Below are positions 10,698 through 19,974 of a stretch of 64,000 nt of DNA, in pieces; positions within the stretch are counted from its first letter, which is position 1, and each line of letters starts with the position of its first letter. A program made the position numbers and the translations under genes. Source of the stretch: Cyanidiococcus yangmingshanensis (taxonomy: Eukaryota > Rhodophyta > Bangiophyceae > Cyanidiales > Cyanidiaceae); contig VWRR01000013.1 of assembly GCA_013995675.1 (NCBI GenBank), positions 186,001 to 250,000 of the forward strand, given 5' to 3'. The notes beneath the pieces are model-generated. The model searched no databases. It was not told the DNA's origin and was given only the letters and a program-made list of their open reading frames with translations.

Positions 10698-11663
10698 ATG
10701 GCTTGGTCGCGAAATCCGAATACATTGGATTCGAATGCCTACATTTTACGTCATCGCGGCAAAAGAAGGGTTCAGCGCTCGGCCTTGCGACAGTTCTGGT
10801 GCGACCTCGACAAAAGTGCGCTGCGGTCAAGCGCCGCCGAGCACGAAGAACAGCCCAAGTGCCCTACGAACCGAAGACAGCTAGCTGGAGAAGCAAGCGA
10901 TCAGGGATCTTTGACGCTGCTCGAAAAAAATGGACCTCGGCTGAGTAGCTTCGGCCAAATTTCCGAGCTTGGATCGGAACAGCTCCTCGAAGAGAGCGCC
11001 TCGAACGATAACTGCTGTTCCGGCTCTGCAACGTCAACAGCTATGGCTGTGGCGCTGCTTCGAAAGCTCATCAAGTTTCAAGCGCGTCTTGGTCGGGAAC
11101 AGAAACGCAAGCTAACAGGCCATAAACGGTACGTATGCGGTTTGCGAGAGTGTTTGCGTCTTGTGCGGAGTAGCCGTTGCTTGCTCTTGATCGTCCCGTC
11201 TGACTTGCCGGAAACTTGTCCGAGCGAAGAACTCAAAATACTGCTCAATTTGACGAAGGAGAAAAGCGTTCCTGTCTGCCGCAAGATCCGTGCAGACGAA
11301 CTAGCTGGTCTTCTTCGTCGGGTTCAGTCGAGTCGAAGTCGTTCGCGACCTGCCTGCTGTGTAGGCATCAAGTCATTTGAAGGCGCAGTGTCCGAGATGC
11401 GACAACTTTTCAGCGTGCTGCGCATAGAAGCTGAAGCCCTTTACCCGATAGTTCCACCAGCTTACCGCGGCAAAGTAACAGTGGGGTGCCGTATCTCAAT
11501 GATACTATGCCTATCCATTATTGCTCTGATTCTGAGCTGCTGCAGCTTCTTCTCTTTTCCGCAGTTCCTCCTCTGCTTCTTGAGCCTTCCTAGCAAGTTC
11601 ATCGGCAATGCGGGCACGTTCACGCGCCTCGAGCTCCTTGAACATCACCTCTGCTTGAGCTAG
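10698..11663 (+). CDS. SECIS-binding protein 2-like L7Ae-domain protein
   Basis: The ATG at 10698 gives 321 residues. Residues about 115-240 are an L7Ae/L30e kink-turn-binding domain of the SBP2 type. A helix, ALLRKLIKFQARLG, leads into HKRYVCGLRECLRLVRS; then come LLLIVPSDL, KEKSVPVCRKIRADELAGLL and CCVGIKSFEGA. SBP2 binds the SECIS element of selenoprotein mRNAs and recruits the Sec elongation factor. The preceding region is low-complexity. The last 60 residues or so are hydrophobic and run antisense through the 3' end of Psb29, so they are probably not real. A +1 step near 11460 would instead end the protein at a TAA at 11476-11478. A generic L7Ae paralogue is possible, but the helix before the domain favours SBP2. 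Confidence 0.75.
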   Translation: MAWSRNPNTLDSNAYILRHRGKRRVQRSALRQFWCDLDKSALRSSAAEHEEQPKCPTNRRQLAGEASDQGSLTLLEKNGPRLSSFGQISELGSEQLLEESASNDNCCSGSATSTAMAVALLRKLIKFQARLGREQKRKLTGHKRYVCGLRECLRLVRSSRCLLLIVPSDLPETCPSEELKILLNLTKEKSVPVCRKIRADELAGLLRRVQSSRSRSRPACCVGIKSFEGAVSEMRQLFSVLRIEAEALYPIVPPAYRGKVTVGCRISMILCLSIIALILSCCSFFSFPQFLLCFLSLPSKFIGNAGTFTRLELLEHHLCLS

Positions 11664-12494
11664 CTTCTCCATGCTCATTTGATACGTCCCAATATCCTGA
11701 TCAAGTCTAGCATATGGAATATTGAGCAAATTAGCCCACCGCTTCGTCGCCTCTAAATCAATCTCAACGCCGCAACTTATCATAATTTTCATTAGACCGA
11801 GGCCGAACAATCTCGTGTAGTAGTATTCACCGTTCGCCTGACGACACGCACGGAGTGCAGCGATAACAGGCGGTGTATTCGGATCGTTTGGGACGGCGTC
11901 TCGTTGAATTTCCTCGAACAGTTGCGCTTCCGTTTTGCTCTGCGCATATGCCAATGCGTCATCCGCTTCTTTCGTGACTTGCCCAACGTCCAAATCAAGG
12001 GCCTCGCAAATGCACCGAAACAGGCCCTCGCGCTCATCCGGCCGCGGATAAGAGCGGAAAAAGTCTCGGTATGCGGAAACAAAACCCAGACTAAAGACTA
12101 CGTCGTATCGGAACATACCGCACACAAGCGCAAGATGAGTGGTTGTTAGAAGCTCATCGACCGCTTGTTGGTAGTAGAATACAATCGGGCGCCTCAAAGA
12201 CTTGTAGAAACGCGCAACTGTCTCACTCACGGTGCGCACGGGCTTTCCCCGATATGGCGCGAACTTTTTCGCAAATTCCGTGTTCGCCGGGTCCTTCATA
12301 AGTCCCAAAGCCTCCACCTCTTTACGAAGGTTTTCTAAGTCAGCGAAACGAGGCACTTCGTTGCTGCTCACACAGTACACGCGCAGGACTCTTCGAATCG
12401 AGCTTGCACGAGCCGGTTGCGCGAAGGACCGGGACCTTCCTTGTAGGCGCCCCGATCCGCAACTAAGCGCGGAGGAAAACCCTATTAGATTCAT
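11511..12494 (-). CDS. THF1: Psb29/THF1 thylakoid formation protein, plastid-targeted
   Basis: The frame runs to a GTG at 12629, but the first ATG is at 12494, giving 327 residues. The first 50 or so are Ser/Arg-rich with few acids, as expected for a plastid transit peptide. The mature part has the Psb29 signature: TVSETVARFYKSLRRPI, a helix with VDELLTTTHLALV, then MFRYDVVFSLGFVSAYRDFF and YPRPDEREGLF. It ends in a charged Ala/Glu coiled coil. The family is needed in cyanobacteria and plastids for photosystem II assembly and repair and for FtsH protease accumulation. Its 3' end overlaps the extended frame of the SBP2-like gene by 153 bp, which is likely an artefact of that neighbour. Confidence 0.93.
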   Translation of the reverse strand: MNLIGFSSALSCGSGRLQGRSRSFAQPARASSIRRVLRVYCVSSNEVPRFADLENLRKEVEALGLMKDPANTEFAKKFAPYRGKPVRTVSETVARFYKSLRRPIVFYYQQAVDELLTTTHLALVCGMFRYDVVFSLGFVSAYRDFFRSYPRPDEREGLFRCICEALDLDVGQVTKEADDALAYAQSKTEAQLFEEIQRDAVPNDPNTPPVIAALRACRQANGEYYYTRLFGLGLMKIMISCGVEIDLEATKRWANLLNIPYARLDQDIGTYQMSMEKLAQAEVMFKELEARERARIADELARKAQEAEEELRKREEAAAAQNQSNNG

Positions 12495-13680
12495 ACCCAA
12501 GAAACTGACTATTGCACAAAACTGCTCTCGAAGGGGCAGTGGCGTGCACGAACAACGAGTGGGGACGCAACGATACAGGATTAAACCGATCGTCGCAGAG
12601 AACGAGTCCGCAGCGCCCGACGATTTCACATTCGTTTTAGGGGCCGGCTCACCGCCCCCGTCGTGGCGACGACTCCATCACCATGCGCGCACCAAGCGCG
12701 ATGTGCGGCTCGAACGAGAAGGCCACAGAGCCGTCTGCGTCACGTCGTTCAGCCCCGTCCGGAATACGCTCAAACGTGGCATGCGATGGTAGGACTTGTT
12801 CAAATGACTTCTTTCGTGGTCTGGCTTCTTCATACGGCTGCCTAGGAGGACATTACGCGCTTTCTTCTGATACGGAGATAAACTCGGTCACGTGATGCAG
12901 CCGCGGGTTTTGCATGCTGCCTGTAGCGATTACTGGGGATCAGAAAATCAGTTTCAACGGGGAGGTGCCATCCGCCGCGAGTTGTCGATTCCATTCAGGG
13001 CTTCCAGTGGTAGATTACGAGTCGATTGAGGCAAGAGGAACCGCGTGCCTCCTCAGCGGGCCAGGTGTATCGAGTTGCTATGACCGTAGAGAGAGGGAGA
13101 TTCGATTTTGCACGAATAAACGTTCTGTCAGCAGATGTGCAGGAAGACAAATTGCACAACGAGTTAGAGAAGCTCCAATCCCTTCGTGACGAAGCACGCA
13201 AGCATAGGCGTCTCAGTATTTCCAATCATCCACGAGTGTATGCTGCCGGATGATGCGCCGCTAGAGTTTCTGCTGAGCTTGTGTTTGGACCAGCTGGCCG
13301 CCGCAGTGATGTTTCCTATGTCTTTACGACGAGCGCTGAGCGCAATGCGAGGACTTGTGGCGTGTGACGGATGGAATTTTTTCATCTAGCAGTCACTCAC
13401 TGATATTTAGCCTTGCGAAGTTGACGACTTTTATTGTAAGAGGTTTTCGGTTGCACTTTGGCTACTCGCGTCTCTGACGTCTTTCCAACGGGTCAGCGCT
13501 TCGCTTTGGGAACACGAGTGATTTCCGCAGCAGCGGCGGACTTTCCATTGCCTCCAGGAGCGTGGCGAGTGAACAACCAACGCTCGCACCATAGAGGTTT
13601 CCTGGTCGCCGAACCTCTGAAAAGGAACACGGTGTTTTGCTCTGAAACATGCAAACCAACCAGTTTCTATGTAAAAGTTT
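12495..13680. other. Spacer with a weak two-frame candidate at 13080-13389
   Basis: Most of this 1.2 kb shows no gene. A plus-strand frame starting with an ATG at 13080 encodes a charged helical peptide (EDKLHNELEKLQSLRDEARK) and stops at 13253. An overlapping frame offset by +1 (to 13389) continues with a hydrophobic helical run (DAPLEFLLSLCLDQLAAAV). Joined, they would make a small protein of about 100 residues, but no family is recognised. Confidence 0.3.
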
Positions 13681-13750
13681 GCGCTAGCCGGGAATCGAAC
13701 CCGGGGCAACTGCTTGGAAGGCAATTATGTTACCATTACACCACTAGCGC
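13681..13750 (-). tRNA. tRNA-Gly (anticodon UCC)
   Basis: This is 70 nt read on the minus strand, with no intron. The 7-bp acceptor stem pairs GCGCTAG with CTAGCGC. The D arm contains AATGGTAAC. The anticodon loop is CTTCCAA with UCC at 13718-13716. The T arm is CCGGG-TTCGATT-CCCGG. No CCA is encoded, as usual for eukaryotic nuclear genes. A TTTT run about 4 nt past the 3' end is a plausible RNA polymerase III terminator. B-box and A-box promoter elements are internal in the normal positions. Confidence 0.97.
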
Positions 13751-14164
13751 TCCATTGTCGCCTGAAACGAGTGCTTACATCGCGCGGGCCAATTTTCATC
13801 AAACTCGCCTACAAATATCATCATATAAAGTGTTTCCTTGGTTGACAATTGTCCATGATTTATTCTAATTGGCTTTTCTTGAATCGAGACTGCAATCCGT
13901 TCGCAGAAGGCTCCGACTTGGGTCGTCCCCATAGTACCGTCTCGCGATGTGCTTCTCCGCGAAGCTCGCATCCGCCACGGAACTTCTCACGGTTCGGGAT
14001 ATAGATTCTGCAATGAGGATCGACTGAGGAAAGGAGGCTTCGCGCGACGACAACCTGCGATACTGAGCCCCCTTCAATAAAGCGTTTGATTCATAAGGCC
14101 TACGCTCCGAGCGGCTCTATCGTCGGAGTAAACCCAAAAAGCTGCAAAAGACCATTTCCTGAAA
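13751..14164. other. Spacer upstream of tRNA-Gly
   Basis: It holds the 5' flank of the tRNA gene and the 3' flank of the cysteinyl-tRNA synthetase gene. No gene or repeat is seen. Confidence 0.5.
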
Positions 14165-15646
14165 CTAGGTCAGTGGTGATATTTCAGGCCCCTGAGCTGT
14201 ATCGCGTACGGTGAAACCATGCATATGCAGTTCCTCTCTCAGCGCATCGGCCATTGCAAAGTCTTTGCGGGCGCGAGCGTCGGCGCGACGTTGCACAAGC
14301 TCTGTCACCTCTATTGGAATCCCTGTCTCGCTCTTATTTTCTGAATCAGGTTGCTGGGCAAGCTGTGGTTCATAGAATATGCCGAAAACGCTGTCAATAT
14401 GATCTAGCAAAGCGAGTATCGCGCTTGAATCTGCCGGCGTCAATCGGCCATCCCTTCGGAGAGTGTCAAACTGTTTCGAGGCTTCAAACACAACTGCCGC
14501 TGCTCGAGCGGTGTTGAGATCATCCGCCATGTGGTCACAAAAATCTTTCAGGAAGGACTCACAACTCTTTCGCACCACATCGTTGGCCCATCGGGGATCC
14601 CGGTCTGACTCAGAGAGGGCTGTCTTCTGGAGTTCGATCATATTTCTGCGGAAGAGATCCAGTCGACGTAGAGTGGTCGCCGCTGCAGCTAGTGTCTCCG
14701 ACGTAAAATTCAATGGCATGCGGTAAAGTGATGAGATCACGGCATAGCGGAAAGCGCGTGCGTCCATGGGGTTTCGAACAAGGTCATGCAAAGTTACAAA
14801 GTTACCCAAACTCTTACTCATTTTCTCGCCGTCAATGTTCACGAACCCGTTATGAAGCCAAAATCGAGCGAACGTCGCATCCGTAAGGGCCTCGCACTGT
14901 GCGATCTCGTTTTCGTGGTGCGGGAACACGAGATCCGACCCGCCGGCATGGATATCAATGGTGGGTCCCAGATATTTCATTGCCATCGCTGCACATTCGG
15001 TGTGCCACCCGGGACGACCACAGCCGAAGGGCGTATTCCACTTGACGTCGCCATCGTCTGGCTTATGTGCCTTCCAAAGGACAAAATCGCGTGGATCGCG
15101 CTTCTCTGTCGCCTCGGCACCAGTGTTCTCCTCGTTGTCTCGCAGCATGCCTTCAAAGTCAAGTCGTGCCAGCCGACCGTAGCGAGCGAATCTCTGAACG
15201 GAGTAATACACAGAGTCTCCAATGCTGTACGCGAAACCTCTCGACAGCAATTCATTCACCAAGTCCACCATATCATCGATATGCACCGTTGCTCGAGGAT
15301 AGACATTCGCCGGGATGATATTGAGCAGCTGTAGATCACGAAAGAACTCTTCTGCATACTGGCTAGTGATGTCATCGGCGCGGCGCTTTTCACGTTGAGA
15401 TCGCTGGATTATCTTGTCGTCCACGTCCGTGATATTGGTTACATGATGCACCGTGTATCCACAGAAAATCAGCCATCGCTTCACGAGGTCGTATGTGAGA
15501 AATGCTCTAAAGTTGCCAATGTGCGCAAAGTCGTACACTGTCGGTCCACAGGAGTAGAAGCGAACAACACCGTCAGGGTTCTTTGCTTCGAAGCTCTCTT
15601 TCTTCCTAGGTAAGCGTGTTAAACAAAACCGTCCTTTCTCGTGCAT
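14165..15646 (-). CDS. Cysteinyl-tRNA synthetase
   Basis: This class I synthetase charges tRNA-Cys with cysteine. The first ATG in frame is at 15646 (493 residues); the frame upstream has no ATG. HIGN lies at residues 42-45 and KMSKS at 275-279. A zinc-site Cys in YSCGPTVYD precedes it, and GWHTEC and FPHHENE supply further ligands. The helical anticodon-binding C-terminus is present (KDFAMADALREELHMHGF). The length and the bacterial-type HIGN variant fit organellar or bacterial-like CysRS. No clear transit peptide follows the ATG, so targeting is uncertain. A same-strand frame stops 8 bp before the ATG, offset by one base, and could supply an N-terminal extension if a base is in error. Confidence 0.96.
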   Translation of the reverse strand: MHEKGRFCLTRLPRKKESFEAKNPDGVVRFYSCGPTVYDFAHIGNFRAFLTYDLVKRWLIFCGYTVHHVTNITDVDDKIIQRSQREKRRADDITSQYAEEFFRDLQLLNIIPANVYPRATVHIDDMVDLVNELLSRGFAYSIGDSVYYSVQRFARYGRLARLDFEGMLRDNEENTGAEATEKRDPRDFVLWKAHKPDDGDVKWNTPFGCGRPGWHTECAAMAMKYLGPTIDIHAGGSDLVFPHHENEIAQCEALTDATFARFWLHNGFVNIDGEKMSKSLGNFVTLHDLVRNPMDARAFRYAVISSLYRMPLNFTSETLAAAATTLRRLDLFRRNMIELQKTALSESDRDPRWANDVVRKSCESFLKDFCDHMADDLNTARAAAVVFEASKQFDTLRRDGRLTPADSSAILALLDHIDSVFGIFYEPQLAQQPDSENKSETGIPIEVTELVQRRADARARKDFAMADALREELHMHGFTVRDTAQGPEISPLT

Positions 15647-15653
15647 ATCTTTT

Positions 15654-15974
15654 TTACCGCTGACAGTGTAGCTCGAAGGCACCGGCTGGAGTGCCCGTGA
15701 GCACCACGTACTCGCTGCTTGCCGGTTGCCGAAGGACCAGTGCACCGCGGCAGAGCGAGTCTTCGCCAGCGGTTGCTCCCCAGAAGTCGCGTTTCAGCTT
15801 GCGTTCGCCGAGTGAGATGCACCAAGCAAACGGGTTCTTCAACATAGAACGAAACTCGAGACTGCGCCACTGCGCGTTCGACCTGAGTTCAAGAAAGAGC
15901 AAGTAGAGTTGCGCTCTGAATTCGCTAGGCCGCACAGCTAGCGATGCACGATTTCGCCCGACTGCCTCATCCAT
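15654..15974 (-). CDS. Small ORF directly upstream of CysRS, unknown
   Basis: This encodes 106 residues from an ATG at 15974, ending 8 bp before the CysRS start. It is partly coding-like (EFRAQLYLLFLELRSNAQW, then FWGATAGEDSLCRGALVLRQ). No domain is recognised. Its frame and the CysRS frame differ by +1, the same step seen at broken genes elsewhere in the window. It may therefore be an N-terminal (targeting) extension of CysRS, an independent small gene, or an upstream ORF in the leader. Confidence 0.35.
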   Translation of the reverse strand: MDEAVGRNRASLAVRPSEFRAQLYLLFLELRSNAQWRSLEFRSMLKNPFAWCISLGERKLKRDFWGATAGEDSLCRGALVLRQPASSEYVVLTGTPAGAFELHCQR

Positions 15975-17090
15975 TTGACTCAAGTGCCTCCAGACAGAGC
16001 TCGCATCCACGCGTTCCTGTCCTTGACTGAGGTATCCCGGCAAGATATTTTGCGGGCAGCACAGTTTCGCAACGAGTCGGACAAGAGTCCTTCATGCTCA
16101 GAGGAGATTTGCGTTGGTGTTCGTCCTCTGCACAATCCTCGTGCTCCTCCTGCGCATGCGTGCTTTGATAAGCGCGTGGCCGAAAACCAATAGGATGCTT
16201 AAGACTGTCACAGAGCAGCCAATATCTCAATTCGAGTCATTCTGCAAGTCTCAACGCCCGTCCGGTTTGTGCATGCTGTGTGTTCCTCCGATGCCTCTTT
16301 GGTTCTTTCCCGGCTCAGAGACGCCAGAAATAGTCGCATGTGGAGTCTGTTTCCAGAGCCTTCGCTTAACGAAGCCACGCTTTGTAAGCGAACAAGCTTG
16401 TTCACAATCGTGTATATGCGGCTTCTCTAATAGATCCTCGATCTCGTGGACAGAAAACCCATTGCATTTGCGCAGATATCGATGCAAGTGTGGATAGGCA
16501 AAAAATCAGGACATTAGACACTGAATTCGGTCTCGTGTCTTTATGAGAAGCACATTCCATCACCAGAGATCGGGATGGAAAATTGATCGATACACCTTTC
16601 TCTCGCAGTGGCTTATTTTGGTTGAGCATCTCGCTTTGGCAGCTTGCACAATCGCTTTCTCTGACAGGGCATCAACTTTTTTTCGGCAAATTCGGGTGAG
16701 TATCTGGGCGTAGAGTGAAACATAGTGCACACTCACGTTGTGCTGTGGACTTGATTGAAACATAATGGGCTGGTTGATTCGAAAGCACGCCGATGCTGCG
16801 CTTGGCGTGACTTCAGTCAAGATTGCGGAATCTAAAATCATGGCAGTTCTCTTGAGATCGGGCGAACCGCGGGCCTCGCATGCCGTCGAGCAAGGCGTCG
16901 CTTGCACATCTGCCTTCTTGGCGCATCGCAAAGCCAGCTTTGAAAATGCGTCAAGCTGGAGCATACGAGCCCGTTGGTGTGAGGGTCTGCATCATTTACG
17001 AAGAAACGGTCCGAGCGTATGTTGCCTTAAGCAAGACTATGCAGGGGATTGCTGTCACAACAAGTCGCTCGAAGGTAATCTCTATATTTT
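15975..17090. other. Spacer with no supported gene
   Basis: Frames on both strands (for example 16114-16497 plus, 16560-16964 minus) are short, overlap each other, and show no domain. Neither strand is clearly favoured. I see no RNA gene or repeat. Confidence 0.4.
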
Positions 17091-18120
17091 CTACTCATCC
17101 CTAGCAAAGACCGTGGCGCGATCGCCGTTTGATGTAGTCTCCTGCAACCGTCCATCCTCCTGTAATTCCTCGTCAGTTCGAGAAGGCGAGTGCTCTGCGA
17201 TGTTTTCCAAGATTTGCATGCGCCGTCGAGAAACGAACTCTTTGGAGATGTGTATCCGTTGGCAATCACTCCGAAGCACTGCCGTGAGACCATCGTCCAT
17301 ACTTTGTGAGCGCTGTAATGTGAGCTTCTGACCTATCCGACAGGTAGGAATCGTGAGAAGACTCTCAAGAGATCCGCTCGGTGCGTGCCCGTTGAGCCGC
17401 TCATTGTCCAAGAAGGGACTTGCTCTCGAGTATACGAGATCTGCGTCCATCGAACGGGAGCGAGGGATCGAATGCAATCGCCGCTCTGTATAAATAAGAC
17501 CGTCTGTATGTGAGCTAGAGCGAGACAATCTCTCGGTCAGGGGTGAAGCTATCTCACCACCAAGCGAATTCGATCGATGCCACACGTGATGTTTCGGATA
17601 AGGTGGTGGATGTGCGAAACCGTCCATCTGGTTATGGTGGATGTGGCTCGCAACATTGATGCCAATGGTTTCTGTCATGAAAATGTCTACCCAAGGTGTT
17701 GTGCTTCCGACCCTCGTGCCGCAAAACATGAGTCTTCCCATGATAAGCGCGGCAGGACAAATGTAGACCGCTGTCCACGGACTGGGAACGAACCAGCAAC
17801 CCATTGGAATGTCTTGCTCCACGAGTTACGAGACGCGTCCCGTCTGCCGGGGAGCAGTCGCGCTCTTTGACGTGGTGTTCCTTCTGGCTCAGAGCACCTT
17901 GCTGCGCTTTCTGTTCGTGCCAAGCTACTGAAACATGCGGTTGAGTGTCCCCCTCCTTGAACCTTTGCGGCAAGCGCCTCCAACGATCATCTTCTGACGG
18001 TCCAGTATCCGAATCGGTTGAGTCAGGAGAGCTAGAGCCGCGCCCATACTGCTTCCACGGCTTCGGCCTGCCCTGATCTTTCCAAGTCTGAATCACGAGC
18101 GAGGTTACAGGAGGTCTCAT
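17091..18120 (-). CDS. Unknown protein with repeated RSxS(M/V/L) motifs, crossing two frames
   Basis: A frame from an ATG at 18120 to 17632 and a second, offset by +1, from 17822 to 17091 appear to be one gene. Both carry the same short motif: VRSQSVDSGL in the first, and HRSNSLGGEI, SRSMDADL and QRSQSMDDGL in the second. The joined product would be about 300 residues, Ser/Arg/His-rich and mostly disordered. A basic helical patch (HISKEFVSRRRMQILENI) and an acidic tail close it. The R-x-x-S/R-S-x-S spacing looks like basophilic kinase or 14-3-3 sites. I do not recognise a family. The shift lies near 17640-17740, and a single-base error or a very short intron would explain it. Confidence 0.55.
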
Positions 18121-18769
18121 CGGAACGCACCAACACTAAAACAGAAACTTCCGTTTCACCCACTTCCGTTCGCACGCTTTCCTTTACAGCGTCTTGGTTT
18201 CACCGAGTCCAAAATCACAAGGTCCTATGAAACCCTGACTCGAGTACAATTGGAAGAGCACCCCTCACTCCATCATTACGTCAATATACCTTTAACACAC
18301 TCGGATGTCTTCCTCTAAAGTCACAACAAAATAAGCAAGTGTGGGGTTTCGCAACAGCGTTTCGTAATCGCCAACACAACGAAATTCCATTGTGTCCAAT
18401 GATGGACGCGCAGGTGTACCGATTCGATGAACCGAGAAACGTTGGTGGAAAACGACGCACGGCCGATCGGGCCGCTGTGACGTTTCTGCTTGGGTGCCGG
18501 CGCGCGGTCGCTCGTTGGAGGCGCCATGCGTGGAGCGCGCCATCCCATGCTGTCTGGTGCTTACAGGAAACAATCGCGATATGCTTGTGCAAGCGGTAAT
18601 AATGACACGATGGTTTCGACACCATGATTTTCATCGATTCGCCATATGATTTGGGGTCATTGACTTGCCCACCCAGCAATGGAGCTCGCACTTTGGCCCT
18701 CAGCGACTGCATCGATAGAGAAAAGGCGGCTCCTCCGGGTTGAGAATGCAAGTCTGCGAGCGGCATGTT
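18121..18769. other. Spacer, possible exon remnants on the minus strand
   Basis: Minus-strand frames at 18281-18766 and 18292-18573 contain short coding-like runs (SMQSLRAKVRAPLLGG, then DTMEFRCVGDYETLLRN) in different frames. A GTAAGC donor-like site lies on the minus strand near 18563. They could be downstream exons of the gene at 18770-19099, but I cannot place an acceptor with confidence. Confidence 0.25.
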
Positions 18770-19099
18770 TTATAGCCAGAGACAGTAGAAAAAAGTAATC
18801 TTCGGATGCACAGATCGTGGAAATAAACCGTCGCGGATCGTCTGGAGGTATGAGGTTTCTGCGAGAACGCCTCCGTTCTCGATGTTTTCTTGCGCAGCAT
18901 CCAGGGGAATGAAGCAATCCGGCCGAGACGGCTCCGTGAGCATCGGTAGCTGCCGGTATCCTGCTGCGATGATCTCCGTCCTCATCCGGTCAAATGTTTG
19001 GACCAATGCTTCGTCACGGTCAGGAGGATATATGCGCTGTGGAAAAGGCGTCAATGCGTTTTTTTGAATTACGCTTGACTCAGTGTACGGTTCCGGCAT
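18770..19099 (-). CDS. Small hypothetical protein
   Basis: The first ATG is at 19099 (109 residues). The sequence is well mixed and protein-like: YPPDRDEALVQTFDRMRTEI, then RPDCFIPLDAAQENIENGG. There is no transmembrane segment and no recognised family. The end (KITFFYCLWL) looks frayed, and the same frame reopens three bases after the TAA at 18772-18770. The gene may therefore continue further. It lies just upstream of the calmodulin-like gene in reverse orientation but shares no obvious function with it. Confidence 0.45.
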   Translation of the reverse strand: MPEPYTESSVIQKNALTPFPQRIYPPDRDEALVQTFDRMRTEIIAAGYRQLPMLTEPSRPDCFIPLDAAQENIENGGVLAETSYLQTIRDGLFPRSVHPKITFFYCLWL

Positions 19100-19337
19100 A
19101 CTCGCTTTCGCAGAGACCAAGCCCCATGGAATTCCGTCTATGGCGCTGGCATCTTACACGCACAATGCATTCATGAGACGCGCAAGGAAAAGCAACATAT
19201 TTCGATAGACTAGTTCTACCTGTTTACACGCAGAGCAGCTCAACTCGGGCAACGGTGCCATGAGATTTCTTGGACGATTCGCACGCAAGAACAAGGCGAC
19301 TGGCGGCGGACACGCATGCTCTAGTGGCGGTGCGTCA

Positions 19338-19974
19338 TTATGGACCCGCTTTCAACAAGCGAGCAAAGTCATCCCATTGGACGCGACCATCGCCGTCCTC
19401 ATCAAGCATACGGATCATTTCGTCGGCTTCCTCTTCAGAAAGCTTTTCGCCTAACGTAACCATGAAGTAACGCAGATCGCTTGTAGAAATATAACCATCT
19501 CCATCTCGATCAAAAACACGGAACGCTTGCCGCAAAGCATCCTCAGTTTCAGTTGGATCTCGCATATGTTGAGTCATCAGCGCCAGAAACTCTTCAAAAT
19601 TAACAGAACCTGCACCAATTGACGGCGAAGACCATCGCGTTCGCGTGCGTCCCAGTCGCTCTAGGGTTAGTTTCTACTCTATCTCGACGAGGCTTGAAAA
19701 GACCCATTCTTCGACGCGTCCTTTTCACGGGACACCCACAGTGTCCAACAAGAAACTTACCTTTACCATCGGTATCCGCTTCCGTGATTAACGCCTGCAC
19801 CTCAGCCTCGGTCGGCGTCTGGCCGAGCGTGCGAAGCACCGAGCCGAGCTCCTTCGCAGAGATGAGGCCGTCACCATCGCGATCAAAAAGATTGAACGCT
19901 TCTTGAAACTCTTCTCGGTCATCTGCAGAAATTTCTCTGCGAGAGGCGTTCGTTATTCCTGATATCGAGTTCAT
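19338..19974 (-). CDS. Calmodulin-like protein, four EF-hands, one intron
   Basis: The gene is spliced from exons 19974-19761 and 19609-19338, giving 161 residues. A short N-terminal extension ([13 protein letters not shown]) precedes the calmodulin-like core. The EF-hand loops are [36 protein letters not shown] and [12 protein letters not shown]. Loop 2 is completed only by splicing, which confirms the intron. The third loop ends in Asp rather than Glu, which usually weakens calcium binding or shifts Mg/Ca preference. The layout matches calmodulin more than centrin. It acts as a calcium sensor, with partners unknown. The frame upstream reaches a TTG at 20007, but the ATG at 19974 is preferred. 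Confidence 0.93.
19610..19760 (-). other. Spliceosomal intron in calmodulin-like gene (151 nt)
   Basis: The 5' splice site is AAAG/GTAAGTTTC and the 3' splice site is TTGGTGCAG/GTTCTG. A branch-site-like ACTAAC lies upstream of the 3' end. Removal joins the second EF-hand loop in frame (DGKG to SVNFEE). This is the only intron in the window that I can place with confidence. Confidence 0.93.

Noticed and set aside
16560-17331. Opposing frames 16560-16964 (-) and 16765-17331 (+)
   Set aside because: The plus frame runs into the RSxS gene antisense, and the minus frame has no domain or continuation that I can support.
17676-17700. 25-nt GT-AG segment as an intron in the RSxS gene
   Set aside because: Its length would restore the frame, but it is far shorter than the 151-nt intron seen here, and similar steps elsewhere have no room for any intron.
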